From positions 26,347,686 through 26,411,685 of the forward strand of contig OZ022261.1 in assembly GCA_963978905.1 (NCBI GenBank): 64,000 nt of DNA. The letters run 5' to 3'. A model generated the notes under the pieces. That model was not told the DNA's origin. It made no database searches and was given only the letters and a program-made list of their open reading frames with translations. Position 1 is the first letter of the stretch. The number at the start of each line of letters is the position of its first letter. Positions 22,503 through 35,000 of this stretch are shown one piece after another. The position numbers were made by a program, and so were the translations under genes. The stretch is from Trichostrongylus colubriformis (taxonomy: Eukaryota > Nematoda > Chromadorea > Rhabditida > Trichostrongylidae).

Positions 22503-25328
22503 GCCATAATTGCAATATTAGTATTATACTCACAAAGTGACTGTTTGTTCTCGGTTACCATTAGGGAGTGGTGTGTTATTATCAGATGTATCTCTCGGCA
22601 ATCAGTTAAGGTCAATGTTTCTTATAGAACTGATACATGCACGTCCTCTCGAAACTTTTAACCCTCAAAAGTCAACTACTACGGATCGCCTCAGCGCTCA
22701 CGATGAGACACCTCCGACTGCTGCAGCTCCTTTCAGCGTGGCCGCCCCTCTGCGATTGTGCCTTGCACACTTGGATGATGGGAAGGGGGTCTTCTTTCTT
22801 GGATTTTTTGACCGTTTCGATCCATCTTCCTTACTTTGGTACTACTAAGTGCTTCAATTCTATTTTTGTTTTCGGATCGAATCCTGCCTTTCTTTAAAGG
22901 GGTTTTGCCTTCAGTGGGGAAGGGGTTACAGATGGGTGTGGTGTCTCTTAGTTTAAACCAAAGCCATCGTTGGAGGTTTGCTCACAATATATACAAGCCG
23001 CATATTATCAGTTCCCTGCTGCAATGTGCGCTCCCTATATTGTTGGCAGACTCAATGACATACGAGCGAATGCACTCATTAATAACTTAAGACGTGTTAT
23101 ATCAAACCCAGATCGCTCCGCACAGATTTTCTAGAAAATGCCGAGAGGGTTTTTTGATTTCCGCGGTAAGATGACGATGAAACTAAACTAGCCGTAGTCT
23201 TGCTTTCACTTCTAACAACCTCGAATTCTTAGTTGGACCTAATAATCTCCTTGCAAAATCGTCGCAAGAAATTTCCCACATAAACGTAATCTTTGAAAGA
23301 CGTTTGCGCCGAGACACCGTCGTTAGGCGCGGCCTCTTGCAGCTAATTGACCGATGGGGCGCTTGTAGCTCACCCTAACGCCGACCGTCCCACGCGTTTT
23401 TTTTTTGCGTTGGACAACTCGCCCACATTACTAAACCCTCAGATTTTCGTAAATGATAATTACCACATAAAGGACCCTATTAAACAAGCACTACAAATCA
23501 CTGAGCGGTAGCTCGTATCACACCTCCTGAAAGATTGTAATACAACCAGCCCGAAGCAAACGAGCAATGTTTCCCATTGTTGAAAATGAGGAGAAAAAAA
23601 AAGCCAAAAACTGGAAAAATCGCAAGACACGCTTGGTTCGCCAGTGAAGTAGAATCAGGCTTGCAAAAGGCAGTAATTTGCAGTGCTTGTTCAGTCCTTA
23701 ATATGGCAATTGTCAATTACGAAAAGATGAGGGTTCAGTGATGTGGACTTGTTCGACGCAGATGCGCCGAAGGGTCTGTGCTAGTGCACCATTAGCAAAC
23801 AGCTGCAAGGGTCCGCGGCTAATGACATACACCCGTTTGCCCCAATGATGGGAGTGCTTCCAAACTGCATTGTGATGAGGAAAGATATTTCTTCGCTTTC
23901 ATGAAACGAAGCAATTGCAACTTTGGGCGCTTCTTCGACTCCTAATGCAGTATTTTTGAAAGCTGGTCGAGGGGTCCAAAACGCAGGTTTGGGAAAGGTG
24001 CACCAACATAAATTCGAAACACTTGGTCATAACAGATATGGAGAATCCCAACAGATTCTATTCCGACCTTACTTCAAAACATAGAACCGCCAAAACGAAA
24101 CAATCAGTTATTCACTATTGCTTCCTGACAGGTTCTTCTTTATTACGAGGATATGAAAATAAACCTTACAAAACAAAAACCCTGAGCATTAAAAATAGAG
24201 GCTCAATTGTCATACCTTAATTTGTGCGACGGTAGTTTCTGCAGTAATATCGAGGCGTGGATTACATCATCCATGGCAGTATGAATAGTATCAGAGTATT
24301 CGCCACGTCAAACCACTGAATGGCAATTAATAACATTACGATTTAACGGTCGTATCAAAACAGCGGTAAAGCAAGCAACGAAGGCAGGACGCTCGTATAA
24401 CAATTAAGAGTTGGTGCTACTGGAATTAGGGAGGGGCACTCGACAAAGGCATAAGTGCGCCCAATTCTCCTTATAGGCACTCTCAAGGTTAATTTATGCT
24501 TAGATACAGCTAATTAACTAAGAAAACGATTAAATTATTCGTCCATTAGTATATTACGAGAAATTCGCTTCAACTACGCTAAACAACCAATTACACGAAT
24601 TCGCCTGAGCCAAAGAGAAGAGAATCTCCTTCCTCCAGGCTTAGGCTAACACAGGATAAAAAACACGAATTTACCTCATCAAAATCGTTTCCTTGCAAAA
24701 TTCGACATTGCCCTCCCCCCCTAACTCCCTCAGCGCCCAAGATTCAACAGCATTCCGTTGGACGTAACGACAATGGAAGAGGAGTGATAGTAATTTACCT
24801 CGACTACGGCCCAGTGAGAGGAAGGAGTCTGGAGCGAGTGAAACCAGCGCACTAGCATTTCCGCCATTAAGGCGTGCTATCGAGCAAAACCCGAAATTAT
24901 TACATATCCCGAAAGTTCACAGCAAAAAAACAGGTCAGATCTTACATGTGGAATCGTAATATAATGAAAAACACGGCGCAAAGAGTGAACTTGATCAACT
25001 GATTAATTAATGTCAATATATCTAGGAAAACTAACTTACTCCAAGCTCGACACAGGCACTAGTGCACTGAAGTGGATCCAAAAACAAGTTCCCAACTAAA
25101 ACGGGTGCTATCGCAACGAGGGGGGGGGGTATTTTTAAAAATTTGCCCATGTAAACATCATGCGGGGATCTTTGAAAGATCATTCTGCACACTCGAGAGC
25201 ATACTTCTTGCCCAAGCCACAGTGAGGGAAGAAGGAGTATTTTTCCTCTTCCGGGCTTGAATAAAAATAATGCCCATAGTGGGATGCCCCTCCCCCCCCC
25301 CCCCTTCTCGTAGCGATGGCACCATAAA
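22503..25328. other. no gene recognised
   Basis: Short ORFs only, up to 103 codons at 22537-22848. The block GTAGCTCACCCTAACG near 23365 resembles one end of repeat D1. A GCCTGAGCC...CAGGCTTAGGC pair near 24604-24650 resembles the inner blocks of MITE family A. No further structure was identified. Confidence 0.4.
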
Positions 25329-25556
25329 AGGGTCAATTAAATTCGCGGGGGAGGGGGGGGGGGGGGGGGAGACGCAAGATTTTCACCCACGTCAAAGCCT
25401 CTTTCCCTCCCTAGGCTTAGGCTAAACAGATGAAACCTATGATTTGATAGATGCTTTTTCATGTGGGAGGAGGGGACATCAATTTTAGCCTAAGCCTAGG
25501 GAGGAAATTCGACTTCGACGCAAAGTTGCGTCCCCGACTTTATTTGACCCATCCCC
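25329..25556. mobile_element. MITE family A, second copy
   Basis: The left end AGGGTCAATTAAATTCG and the right end read in reverse (GGGTCAAATAAAGTCGGGG) match the ends of the element at 1387-1601. The inner inverted blocks CCTAGGCTTAGGC and GCCTAAGCCTAGG are present near 25416 and 25491. The left arm carries a long G run (about 25347-25369). No clear target-site duplication was seen. Confidence 0.7.
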
Positions 25557-27063
25557 TAAAACGCAGGCAAACATCAAAAAACTGCTTACGGAAGCAAATT
25601 TAAAGCAAAAAGTAAAAAGTTATCAAACGGGAAAAGATCTGTTGTTATGCGGCACGTGTAAACATCGGAAATACCTAGTGAAAGCCAACGTGTAAACATC
25701 GGATACTCAGTGGAGCCAAATTTGCCGTATTGCGGATGTGAGGGTAGCTCGTCCACGACGGGCTCTCAGTAGAGCACACTTTTGCGTAGTTTCGGTGAAG
25801 TTTTTTGCACGATTGATTCAACTGACCTTATTATTATCGTTCGCCTCCACAGAGGCTCAAAGATATCAGCTACTAGAAGCGTTATGCAGCCATGGTTCCT
25901 TGTATAAGCTTGTGGGAAAATTTATGAACATTTCCATCCAATTTTTCTGAAACTTGTAGAAACTATTGCTATGGTGCAGATACGAAGAGGGCGACCGGTA
26001 CTATTGGATTTTTTGGGAAGTTTCAAACTTCGAGCCTGCAAGAAAAAAGGCAATTTCACGAATTGGCTCCGGGGTGCTCTAATATGTTTTACATCATCTG
26101 AGAAAGGTTCCACTAAAAGCGGTGTTTGCGGAAGTAGTACGTTCCAGTTGTTCAGAATGCAACGAGAAGCGACTTCGAGTTTGCACCACACCTCACCTAT
26201 CTGGCAGCAGGGGGGTGTAGCCAGCTACTGTACGAAGTAGCCATTTTTCTATTCATCAAAGCGAAGGTTACTCGGTGTGTCCTGTTGTGAATTGGGCTCG
26301 TGCTAAGAAGCACGGATGCCGCCTCCTCTCATGGTCTGACCCATTTCGAGTGCCCTGTTGCGCACACGATTGGTCCCTATGTAAAAACTGCTTTGAGAGA
26401 GCGCCTCGGCGAATGCTCCTCAGTATTTTTACGAGGAGAGGCTTTGTGACAACCCCTGAATGTGTTTTATGCACGTAATGCACTCCAACCTCTCGACTTT
26501 TTTGAAATGATTTACTCTCAAGTGAACAATATCAGGTTAAGAGGAATATATACACAATTCATAAGTAAAATTTCATACAGTCGAAAAAGTTCATTTTGAA
26601 TCACCACCGTATCTTATAATATAATGTAACGTGTTCTAATTAGGAACCTAGCTAGAAAGACACATTTTGATCACCAGTCGGACCCTACATTACCAATGTA
26701 GACATTTAGTTGAGTGTTAGACGTCGCACTTTCGAGCAATCGAGTATTTGTCTGAAAGTAACATTGTGGATGTCAATAGGGTTACAAACGTGATAATGTA
26801 TTTGTAAAATAATAAGCAACACCATTAGCGGGACATGGTCAATGGGTGTATAGCAAGGCAACAAAGCACTTGATTATTGCGCGGAAACCACCAAACGGTA
26901 GGGCATGAGGGGCAGGGTTGTCTTTAATGCAATGCAATAGATCTATGTTGACTTGTGGTAAAGTATTTCGTTAAAATTACAAATCACAGGCAGTTGATAG
27001 TCTCAATCTGTGGTTGAAGGAAAAAATGCAGGAGGCGAACCGTTAGGGGGTGCTGCATAGTCA
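25557..27063. other. no gene recognised
   Basis: A short tandem duplication (GTGTAAACATCGGA) lies at about 25656-25712. ORFs of 60-90 codons at 25922-26483 are open on both strands and match nothing known to me. Confidence 0.4.
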
Positions 27064-27228
27064 AGGCCGCGTTCATACTTTGCAGTGTCGGAGGCAGGGC
27101 GTGGCAGCGTGTCTCTGCAAGCGCCTGTGCCTCCTTACCTGCGGCGTCTCTGCACCCCTCCCGGCCACTCTGCCTCGCTGCTTCTGGAACCAGCCACGCC
27201 TTGTCGGCGCAAAGTATAAAGGCGGCCT
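27064..27228. mobile_element. 165-bp MITE with AGGCCGCGTTCATACTTTGC ends
   Basis: The left end AGGCCGCGTTCATACTTTGC is repeated in reverse complement at the right end (GCAAAGTATAAAGGCGGCCT, with one or two changes). The interior is GC-rich. A shorter relative with the same ends and most of the interior missing lies at 45294-45352. Confidence 0.65.
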
Positions 27229-27589
27229 AATTTCAGGCTTTCAGTTGCAGTTTGCATTCTATGTCTTAGTAAAACAACATGTTCGAGCCAGGACTTTCAC
27301 AGGTGTCGAGGAAAATAGCCGCTTGAGTACGGCCCCCCTCCCTCTACAAGAACCTCATACAACACTACATCTCGACCTCTGTCAATCACTATTGCCAGAT
27401 TGTATAGTTACAATGTGTTTTATTGCCACGTATTCTCACTTGAAGAAAAAACATTAATTTTATTTCATAATTCCCCTTACGGATCTGTTGTGGAATAACC
27501 TTCACTTCTCATCTGCTCAGTGAAAGTTTAGATTTTAGTTTTATTTAGATATCGTTGACCTCTGCAGTTACGCCCCACCCCTCCTTTGC

Positions 27590-27646
27590 GTTCAAATACG
27601 ACCCCCCTGTCGAGGACTCCACGACTCCCGGTGTACCCTGGCTAGA
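27590..27646. repeat. short dispersed repeat shared with 2225-2281
   Basis: Both places carry AAATACGACCCC, CTGTCGAGGA, CGACT and CC/TTGGCT in the same order. Origin unknown. Confidence 0.5.
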
Positions 27647-27678
27647 GCTGTGATCGTCCAAGAGTTTAGCGAATTTTG

Positions 27679-28109
27679 AAGTAGGAATCCAAAAATCCGT
27701 GTTTCCTATGTAGTATTCATGTTGTATTTGCTAGACGAGGGCCGCATGCAAAGCTACACGCGAAAGAGTCAAAATCCGGCTAAGATACAGCTTCTCAAAA
27801 CGGCGGACGAGAGGGCGGAACCTCCGAGTAGGTGCCTCGCCTCGTCGTCCGCAGCGGTCGGAAACGCAGAGTGGGAACAGAAAGTTGCGCGAGCACTGCG
27901 TGAACAGTCCCACTGTGCGAGCGACAGGCGACGGGGCGAGACACCGCTAGAAGGCCCCATCCTTTCGTCCACAACTTTGAGAAGCTTTATCTTAAGAGGG
28001 CTCTTTTTTTTGCTTGAAACATTGCATGCGGCCCTTATTAGGCAAATAAAACGCAAATATGTATATGGGTAACAGAGAAACTCGTTTCTCCGTGCATGAT
28101 TCCTTGAAA
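27679..28109. mobile_element. long foldback element, family B, copy 1 (degenerate)
   Basis: Two arms of about 150 bp are inverted relative to each other: TTGTATTTGCTAGACGAGGG on the left against CCCTTATTAGGCAAATAAAA on the right, and TACACGCGAAAGAG against a diverged counterpart. The GC-rich centre has paired CGTCGTCCGC and GGCGACGGGGCGAG blocks. It resembles copies at 28584-29019 and 36046-36458. ORFs over it on both strands are by-products of the symmetry. Confidence 0.65.
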
Positions 28110-28263
28110 CATACATGAAATCGATCGGCTGCCAGTCTTCCTGGAGCAAGACAATGCTACCTTTCCTGCAAATCTTACATTGTCCAAATGCACACACACA
28201 ATCGTGCATGGCTACTCCAAAGCGTATGATGGGCTTTTTCACTTCTTTCCCTGTTACCTTCAA

Positions 28264-28520
28264 TTACCTATTCTTTGGTATAAAAAGCTGGCAAGCTTGT
28301 TGAAGTCTAAATCCGCTAAATAACCAGTCTTGTAATTTAACGAATCGCACCTGATTGAGCGCATTATGTACACATTGCATGATCTGCGCCCATTTTTCAC
28401 GTGTGAATAGATTGCGGTACTCGGGTTGTTGCGTAATGTCGTCTAGTTCTTGGATACTAGTCGCCATCATCAACTGATGCCTGAACGTCGCATCTCTGAC
28501 GAGTAGTTGTCGCCAGCGAC
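28264..28520 (-). CDS. orphan coding-like exon, function unknown
   Basis: After the acceptor TTGTTTAG at 28521-28528 the minus strand stays open for about 84 codons, including T-S-I-Q-E-L-D-D-I-T-Q-Q-P-E-Y and T-R-E-K-W-A-Q-I-M-Q, to a TAA at 28264-28266. An internal donor (CAG|GTGCGA at 28351) would give a shorter 170-bp exon, and AG|GTAATT just before the stop is another possible donor. Entry phase is 1, the phase at which the preceding ZP-gene exons hand over, so it could be an alternative last exon of that gene as well as an exon of a separate downstream gene. No domain was recognised. Confidence 0.35.
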
Positions 28521-28583
28521 CTAAACAACGGTCGTTATAAACTTCGTAACACTATCCGCAGCTTCGAAGGATGGTCCTAGTTT

Positions 28584-29019
28584 CTTTAAAGGAATCGTCC
28601 ACGGAAAATGAGTTTTTGCGTTACCCACATATTTATGTTGTATTTGCCTAATGTTGGCCTCATGCAAAATTTCACGCGAAAAATATGAATCTGGCCGAGA
28701 TACAGCACCACAAAGTGCGGTCCCAGTGGGCGGGGCCTCAGTGTAAAAGCCTCGTACCGCGTCCGCCGTGATCTGAGACGCATTGTAGGAACAGGAGGTT
28801 ACGCAAACAGTCCCACTCTCCGTTCCCAACGGCGGCGGAAGACGGGACGAGGCTTTTACACGGAGGCCCCGCCCACTGGGACCGCACTTTGTGGTGCTGT
28901 ATCTCAGCCAGATTCACATTTTTTCGCGTGAAATTTTGCATGAGGCCAACGTTAGGCAAATACAACATAAATATATGGGTAACACAAAAACTCATTTCCC
29001 GTGGACGATTCCTTTAAAG
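28584..29019. mobile_element. long foldback element, family B, copy 2 (best preserved)
   Basis: The 436-bp element begins CTTTAAAGGAATCGTCCACG and ends in its reverse complement. The arms are nearly perfect over about 190 bp each, including GTTACCCA-ATATTTATG, TTGTATTTGCCTAA, CATGCAAAATTTCACGCG and a GGGCGGGGCCTC / GAGGCCCCGCCC pair. The GC-rich centre is unpaired. No coding capacity. Its right end lies only 14 bases past the stop codon of the ZP-domain gene. Confidence 0.85.
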
Positions 29020-29031
29020 CGCGAAAGCCTA

Positions 29032-29037
29032 TTTATT
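29032..29037 (-). terminator. polyadenylation signal AATAAA overlapping the ZP-gene stop
   Basis: The minus strand reads CAATAAA, so the hexamer overlaps the TAA stop codon. It is the only AATAAA between the stop and the foldback element at 28584-29019. A signal this close to a stop is unusual, so the real cleavage site could lie elsewhere. Confidence 0.35.
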
Positions 29038-32000
29038 GAATGAATAGACGCTGGGTGATGCCGTGTAAGCCTGAGTAAATGGGACGTGGTTGGCCTGAAG
29101 GATCAGAAGTAATCATAGGATGCACAAATTCATAGTTTTTTTCTAGCGTAACTACAGTGATACTGTCGTGAGTATGAAGGATTTGGGCGGCTGCGACTCG
29201 TCTATAGTTGGACGGCAGCGATTGGTGGGCTGTTCACAATGACCAATCACGAGACGTCATCACACTTCTCCACTTACACTAGTATACTTTCCTTTTAGTG
29301 GTACTCAAGCTGAAATCCTCACTCTCACTCGTGACTGTAGCTAAAGAACTTTTCAAATGCATGGTTTTCATTTTCAAGATCTCATGTGATATTCCATTTT
29401 CGCTTCAGTCCACGTGGATTCCTTTAATTGGTCCTCGGTATGCAGATACTAGTTACTCGACTAGTCATGAATCATTATATGTAGTTCCCCACATATTGGC
29501 GGTCCTCTGCTTCAACTCGACTCAAGAAAACGACCGAGGCGGAAAGCTTTCCAGATAATGTGGCCCACCTAATTCTTGCTCTGTCAACTTTCGTGCTCCA
29601 AATCCTCGAATTGGTAGAACACACTTCTCGAGCACTTCAATCGAGGACACGTCACGATGCTCGACAATTAGTTCTCCTGAAAAAGTCAATATCTATCGAA
29701 ATTGGTATGCGGATTCAGTAGCAAGTTCAGATAGTGGTGTTCAGTGAGCGAGAAGCCTTCGTAAACCTTCACCTTTATGTGGTTCCTCTGGCTTACCCTG
29801 CTCTGCTGTTTCGGCTGCATGATATATCTCTGTTATGGATCTGTAGGACGATATTCCAGAATCTTCTGGACGACCAGCTTCTTGTTCCAGTGACGTCACC
29901 TGAACAGTAACGGGTTTATGAGCTCATCTCCAGTACAGAGTCGTAGTGTAACCTTGAGGCTGCCACTTCTATTCACAGGCGATCCAGCTATCAGACAGTG
30001 CCTCCATTCTGAGTAGCTTTTTGGGAGCATTTGCTGAAAAAATTACAATTCTATCTGCATGTTACGAGGACCAGCTGGGTTTATACCAAGTCGCGAGGGT
30101 CAAAACTAACAGCGCGCATTGCTCTCGCACGGTGGAATTTGTGGGTGATGCAGTAAAACCTGCCCCGAACTATTCAAAAATGGTACCTGAACATTAGCGT
30201 CGCTACTGCCGATGTCTACACCTCGTTCGCTGAAAATGTCGGCGTCGTTGAATTCCAAACGTGACGCGTACTGACTACGTTGACTGTTGCGCTGTGAATG
30301 TGTTCGTTGGACATATTCCTCGAGGTTCGACCTGAAAGTTCAGTGAACAATTTTGGAGGCATCGGTCCGCTCTCCTTGAAAGCATATTGCGCATTAATCA
30401 GATCTTCGATTTACCACCTTCGTGCAGTAAATCCTCGACTAACTTTCAAGATGCGCATTTTGCGCCTTCTTGCGCCATCGCGGCGCTGCACCCGCTTCAA
30501 TCTGAGTAATCCACGCCTTTCAAGCTCAGCTGACCAATAAGGAGCTCAAGTGTGCGTGGCTACTTACGGCGCAAAAAGATCAGCCTGGTCAGTTACCTAA
30601 GGATTTACTGCCCGCAGAAAGAAGTCGAGTAATACCATTATCGCGAGATTTAATCTGCAGTTTAGTTCTGTAACTAATGCACACCTTAAGTTCATTCCGC
30701 TAGGACTTGCTCCGTCCAAAGTGCTTAGATAGTCGGCTCTGTTGGAGCTGGCTTGTCTGCTAGGAGTCTCCGCCTCGAACTGTTTTCTCCCGTAAAATCC
30801 AGACGAGGCATAGTGCGAGCCATTACTGCCATCTCTGGACGTTGAGTAAATGTCTCGTACGTTCTGAGCATGATCCTCACGACTGTAAAAGTTTTTTTAA
30901 TGAGTGAAGTACAGTATCATTTCGCAGTTAGGCTGCACAAAAAATTTTTACCTGTCCAGATTCCTTCCAGAATTTTTCTTGAATATTCCGCGGGGCTTGG
31001 CTGACGGAGCCGACGAGGCACTACGTGTCGCCTGCGCTGTTGAAGATGTCTCCTGTGATTCTGAAGGCGATACGGCAGCTGAATTGGTGTGGCCTCTGAA
31101 AAAAGTCGTTGGATACAGGGATCTCAGTAGTTTTCAACTTCTTCTACAGAAGTACGCACTCGGATGGGAAATTGACTCGATCTGTCCGATTTGCGTCTCG
31201 ATTCCCACACCAGAGGTGATAAGGGCCAGTCTTGTTTGGTTGTGTTCCTGCAAGTATGGCGTGCTTTGAATAGGATCAGTCTTACGATCGCTAATATGAA
31301 CATGATTCCAGTGTGATGGCCAATCACTAATTTTTCTAACGATTGCTGTAGCGTCTGAAAGGTATAGACTCATACCTGGTGGTATACCTACAAGTAGCCG
31401 TGACCGGCTTTGTTTTGCCTCGTGTTGTCTCCTCAGACAGATATAAAGGCAACAAAGGAGACATAGGGCTAATATTACTGCACCGAGAAGAATCGGTAGC
31501 AGCCACACAGAAAAATTCGACGGGCTGGCACGACCGCGTTGTTGGGCACCGGAACCGGCACTGAAAGGTCAAAATGAAGTGGGAAATAGAAAAAAAATAG
31601 AAAAAAAGTAGTTGGATAACGCATAAAGTTTTATACTGTCTATATGGTGGAACGTGGCCGTGACATATCCCTCTATACGGAGCAACAGTGTGACTTGATC
31701 AGTAAGGAAGGTCGGAATGTGTTGACTGTGAAAGAATGCCAAGGGCTCGGGAGACAGTGTGAAGATTACGCCAAAGAACCCCTTCAGGCTCCTCAACGGG
31801 CTCCCCCCTCCCTCCCACTGTGCGCTTGCCTTATTGACGCGCGCATCATATGCTGTGCATGACCGCCACGCACCACAGGTTCACGGCGATCGATAGATCA
31901 GTGGTGGAACACCGAAAACACGTCTACCACAAAAGCCAACAGAGGAAATCTAGAAAATTTCCAGATCCTTTTCTTTCATCTCACTCATCGGATTAACGAT

Positions 32001-35000
32001 TGATTTGTTTCGCTTTTGTCATATTACATAGGATAATTAGTTTCGCTCCCAACAGGCAGCAACATAGTTCTTCGTGCCGCCCTTATCACTTACGCGTAGT
32101 GGGCCTAGGGTTATTTCAGCACTGCTTCATCAACCACAGCCTTGGATATCTTAGGTTGGTGATCTCAATTGTCACTATATCCTCGTGTAGAAAGATTTCG
32201 TTCGGAAGAGAGCTCAGACAGAAAACTTACATACAACGGGAGCTGGCCACATAGTTATGCAGGTATCGACTTCTGTCAGATTATGACGGCGGTGGTTTTT
32301 CAAGGGCGATATTTTTTTAGTTCCACTTTTCAAAAGCAGTGTCCTCTATGGTCTTATTTATTGCTTCGCTCTTGGCTGGCTATTTTTGGCCCTGATCTCT
32401 CGAACCTCTTTCTTTTATAAGTCGACTTATGGGATAGGTCATTCACCGGGCAGAGCTGATTGCTAGCTTCTGGTCCTGATTGAGATGGGCTCCATTCGGT
32501 ATCAGTATGATAGCAGCATTCTATCTCCAAAAAACTCCTAGTTGTACCTGTCCACTTTAGTAGTCGTATCAGTCGTTCTTGGAATCTCTACAGATCGATT
32601 ATCCACTTGAATATCACTGATGTCGTTAATATTCTTCGATCCCTCCGTTCCGATTCGATCTGTGATGCGTGACGGCAACTGGGGGATGATCGCGTTCGGA
32701 CCCGGATGCCGACCATCCAACAAATCCGTCAGATGACTATTGTGAGCTGGAACATGTACAATGACAACCGAGAACCAGCTCAAAAATGACATATCGGTTA
32801 TAATAATAGTGCTACTCTATCTACAAAGTTTTTGAATTATCACAATCAATAAAATTATCACATCAATCGAATGTATAACGTAGACGTAGCTGCCTCAAAT
32901 ATATGTTGATATAATATATTTCGTCAATATTTTGTATAAAAATACATGAACGAACTTCCTCCTTGTCTGGAATTAGCATTGATATTTTGTTGTTTTAGCA
33001 GTTCTTCCAGTTGACTGTTAAGATTGGAAGTGTCAATACTTGTCATCTTTTCAACATTCTGAAAATGACTACTATGTTAATAAATAACAATTTCTCATCC
33101 TAGACGGCGATAGTGCAGCCAGAAAGGGCGCCGCTCGCGCTCGCATGGCCGGAGGTCAAGCTCACGTAGAGTAACCGATCTTTCCATCACTTAATCAACT
33201 GGTACTATGTAGAGTAGTCCTTTAAAATAAACGCACTAATTTGTATATCGGCTGACCCTACAAGTCATTGTAGAAAGCAAATCAATTTGAATGCCAGTGC
33301 AATTCAAAATGGAAATATTAGGTTGTAAGGAAAGTTCTGGCCGGTTTTTCGCGTTTCCTAGATAAGTTCAAATCTGAAAGCGCATTAGTATGAATATACT
33401 TACATTTTGTGCTCCTTAGATACACAAAAAGTTCTGAATATATGCGTTAGTTAGAATGCCACATGGTGAATTATTAGGGAAATTTCAAGATACTGCGAAA
33501 ATGGCACTTTTCAGATGACTTCAATTTACGAGTTCTTGTTTAGTCGAGTCCCAGCGAAGAAGACCAAAAATGTGGGTGCTGCAAGGGGAGGGGGTGAAGC
33601 ATTGGACTGAACACTTTGTCCTTGGTTTCGGAAGTGCAGAAATGAGAACGAGTTGCTTGTATTTTCAATTGATCAAATCGCTCCGACTGAAACGGCAGAA
33701 AGCGATGAGTGCCCATACTTGCAGAAGATGTCCAAAAGTATTGGCCCTCAACACACAAACTTGGTTAACCACCTCAAGTAGCCTCGATTCGGAAAAACCC
33801 GAAAAAATAGGTGCTGCGAGACCCCTTAGAGCAGCTATGCGCAAGCGCATTTTCCACAAAATATTCTTCCAGTAATTGAAGCAGTTGCAGGCTGAAGCCC
33901 TTACTCGTCCATCATATTCACCGGATCTAGCGCTAACTAAGCCGCAGTTTCCCAAACATCTGGACAGCTTCTTCAGCAGCAGGGTGTTCAGAAAGAATGG
34001 TGATTTGAAGTCGACTTTTTTTTGATTTCGCGCTTTATAAATCATCAGCCTTTCAGTAAAATGATATAAACAAATATCCATGATATTACCAAAAGCGTAG
34101 CGAATCGAATGGTGCTCAGTCCAAACCGAGCTGAGATCTCCCGAAGTTGGAATTGCGAAAACCGGCCGAAACTTTCCTCACAACCTAACAGAATGCGGAA
34201 AATGGAGGGAATAGAGTCGAATACTATCCTTTTTGTCTGTTTGTCCTAATGTTGGAAGAGAAGCGTATCGTTTGCAGAGTATAGACGCCTGCTTAGGTGA
34301 AAAGTACTTCGATCACTTCCCGACGGATCAGGAGAAAACGGAGCATGAGTCATCAGAAGAAAATTCGCATCGCACCATGCGGCGTGCGATGTGATGCGTG
34401 CGATCAAGGAGTGGCGTATGCATTTGGATCCGAGAGGGAATACCGTGTTCTAGGCCTCACGAACACCGTATTCGTCTGAGAACCCAACTAGTACACCGCA
34501 CGCGAAAGGCTGAGAAACGGAAATAGAAGTTTCAGGCCACCATGATACCGTACACACACTTACGTCAATACTTGAAATTTTCATAATAACCATTATTACC
34601 TGAGAATTGTCCGAAATTCCTAATGCCGACAATCCCAATCTACCGGAGCCACTTCCCGATTGTGGTTGAGGATGAGTGCCAACAACAGTATGTGTGGTGG
34701 GTATAATAGCACCGAATGGTAAGCCAACAGATGATGGTGCACCACTGAATTTAATTTTTCAATGTGTTCGTCCATCGAAGTGAATTTGCAAATGCTTGAA
34801 GTAAATCGAAAGCTCGAAAAAATAACTAACTTCTCAATATTAAAATTAGGGCTGATAACAGGTAATGGTAGCGTTTCGACTTCTGGTAAGCCGTATACAC
34901 ATTTGACAGTCAATGTCTGATCACCTTGAAGTATCACTGCCGGATTTTGACCGATTCGGATTCGATTTTGGAAAACACCAGGGGCGGGCTGAAATAATCA

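Noticed and set aside
29405..29448. Short alternative last exon for the ZP gene ending in TGA
   Set aside because: It closes in phase, but the exon at 29033-29229 also does, is far longer and looks clearly coding.
30345..30390. Small exon between ZP-gene exons 30444-30529 and 30187-30291
   Set aside because: Including it breaks the phase; skipping it lets the two flanking exons join exactly.
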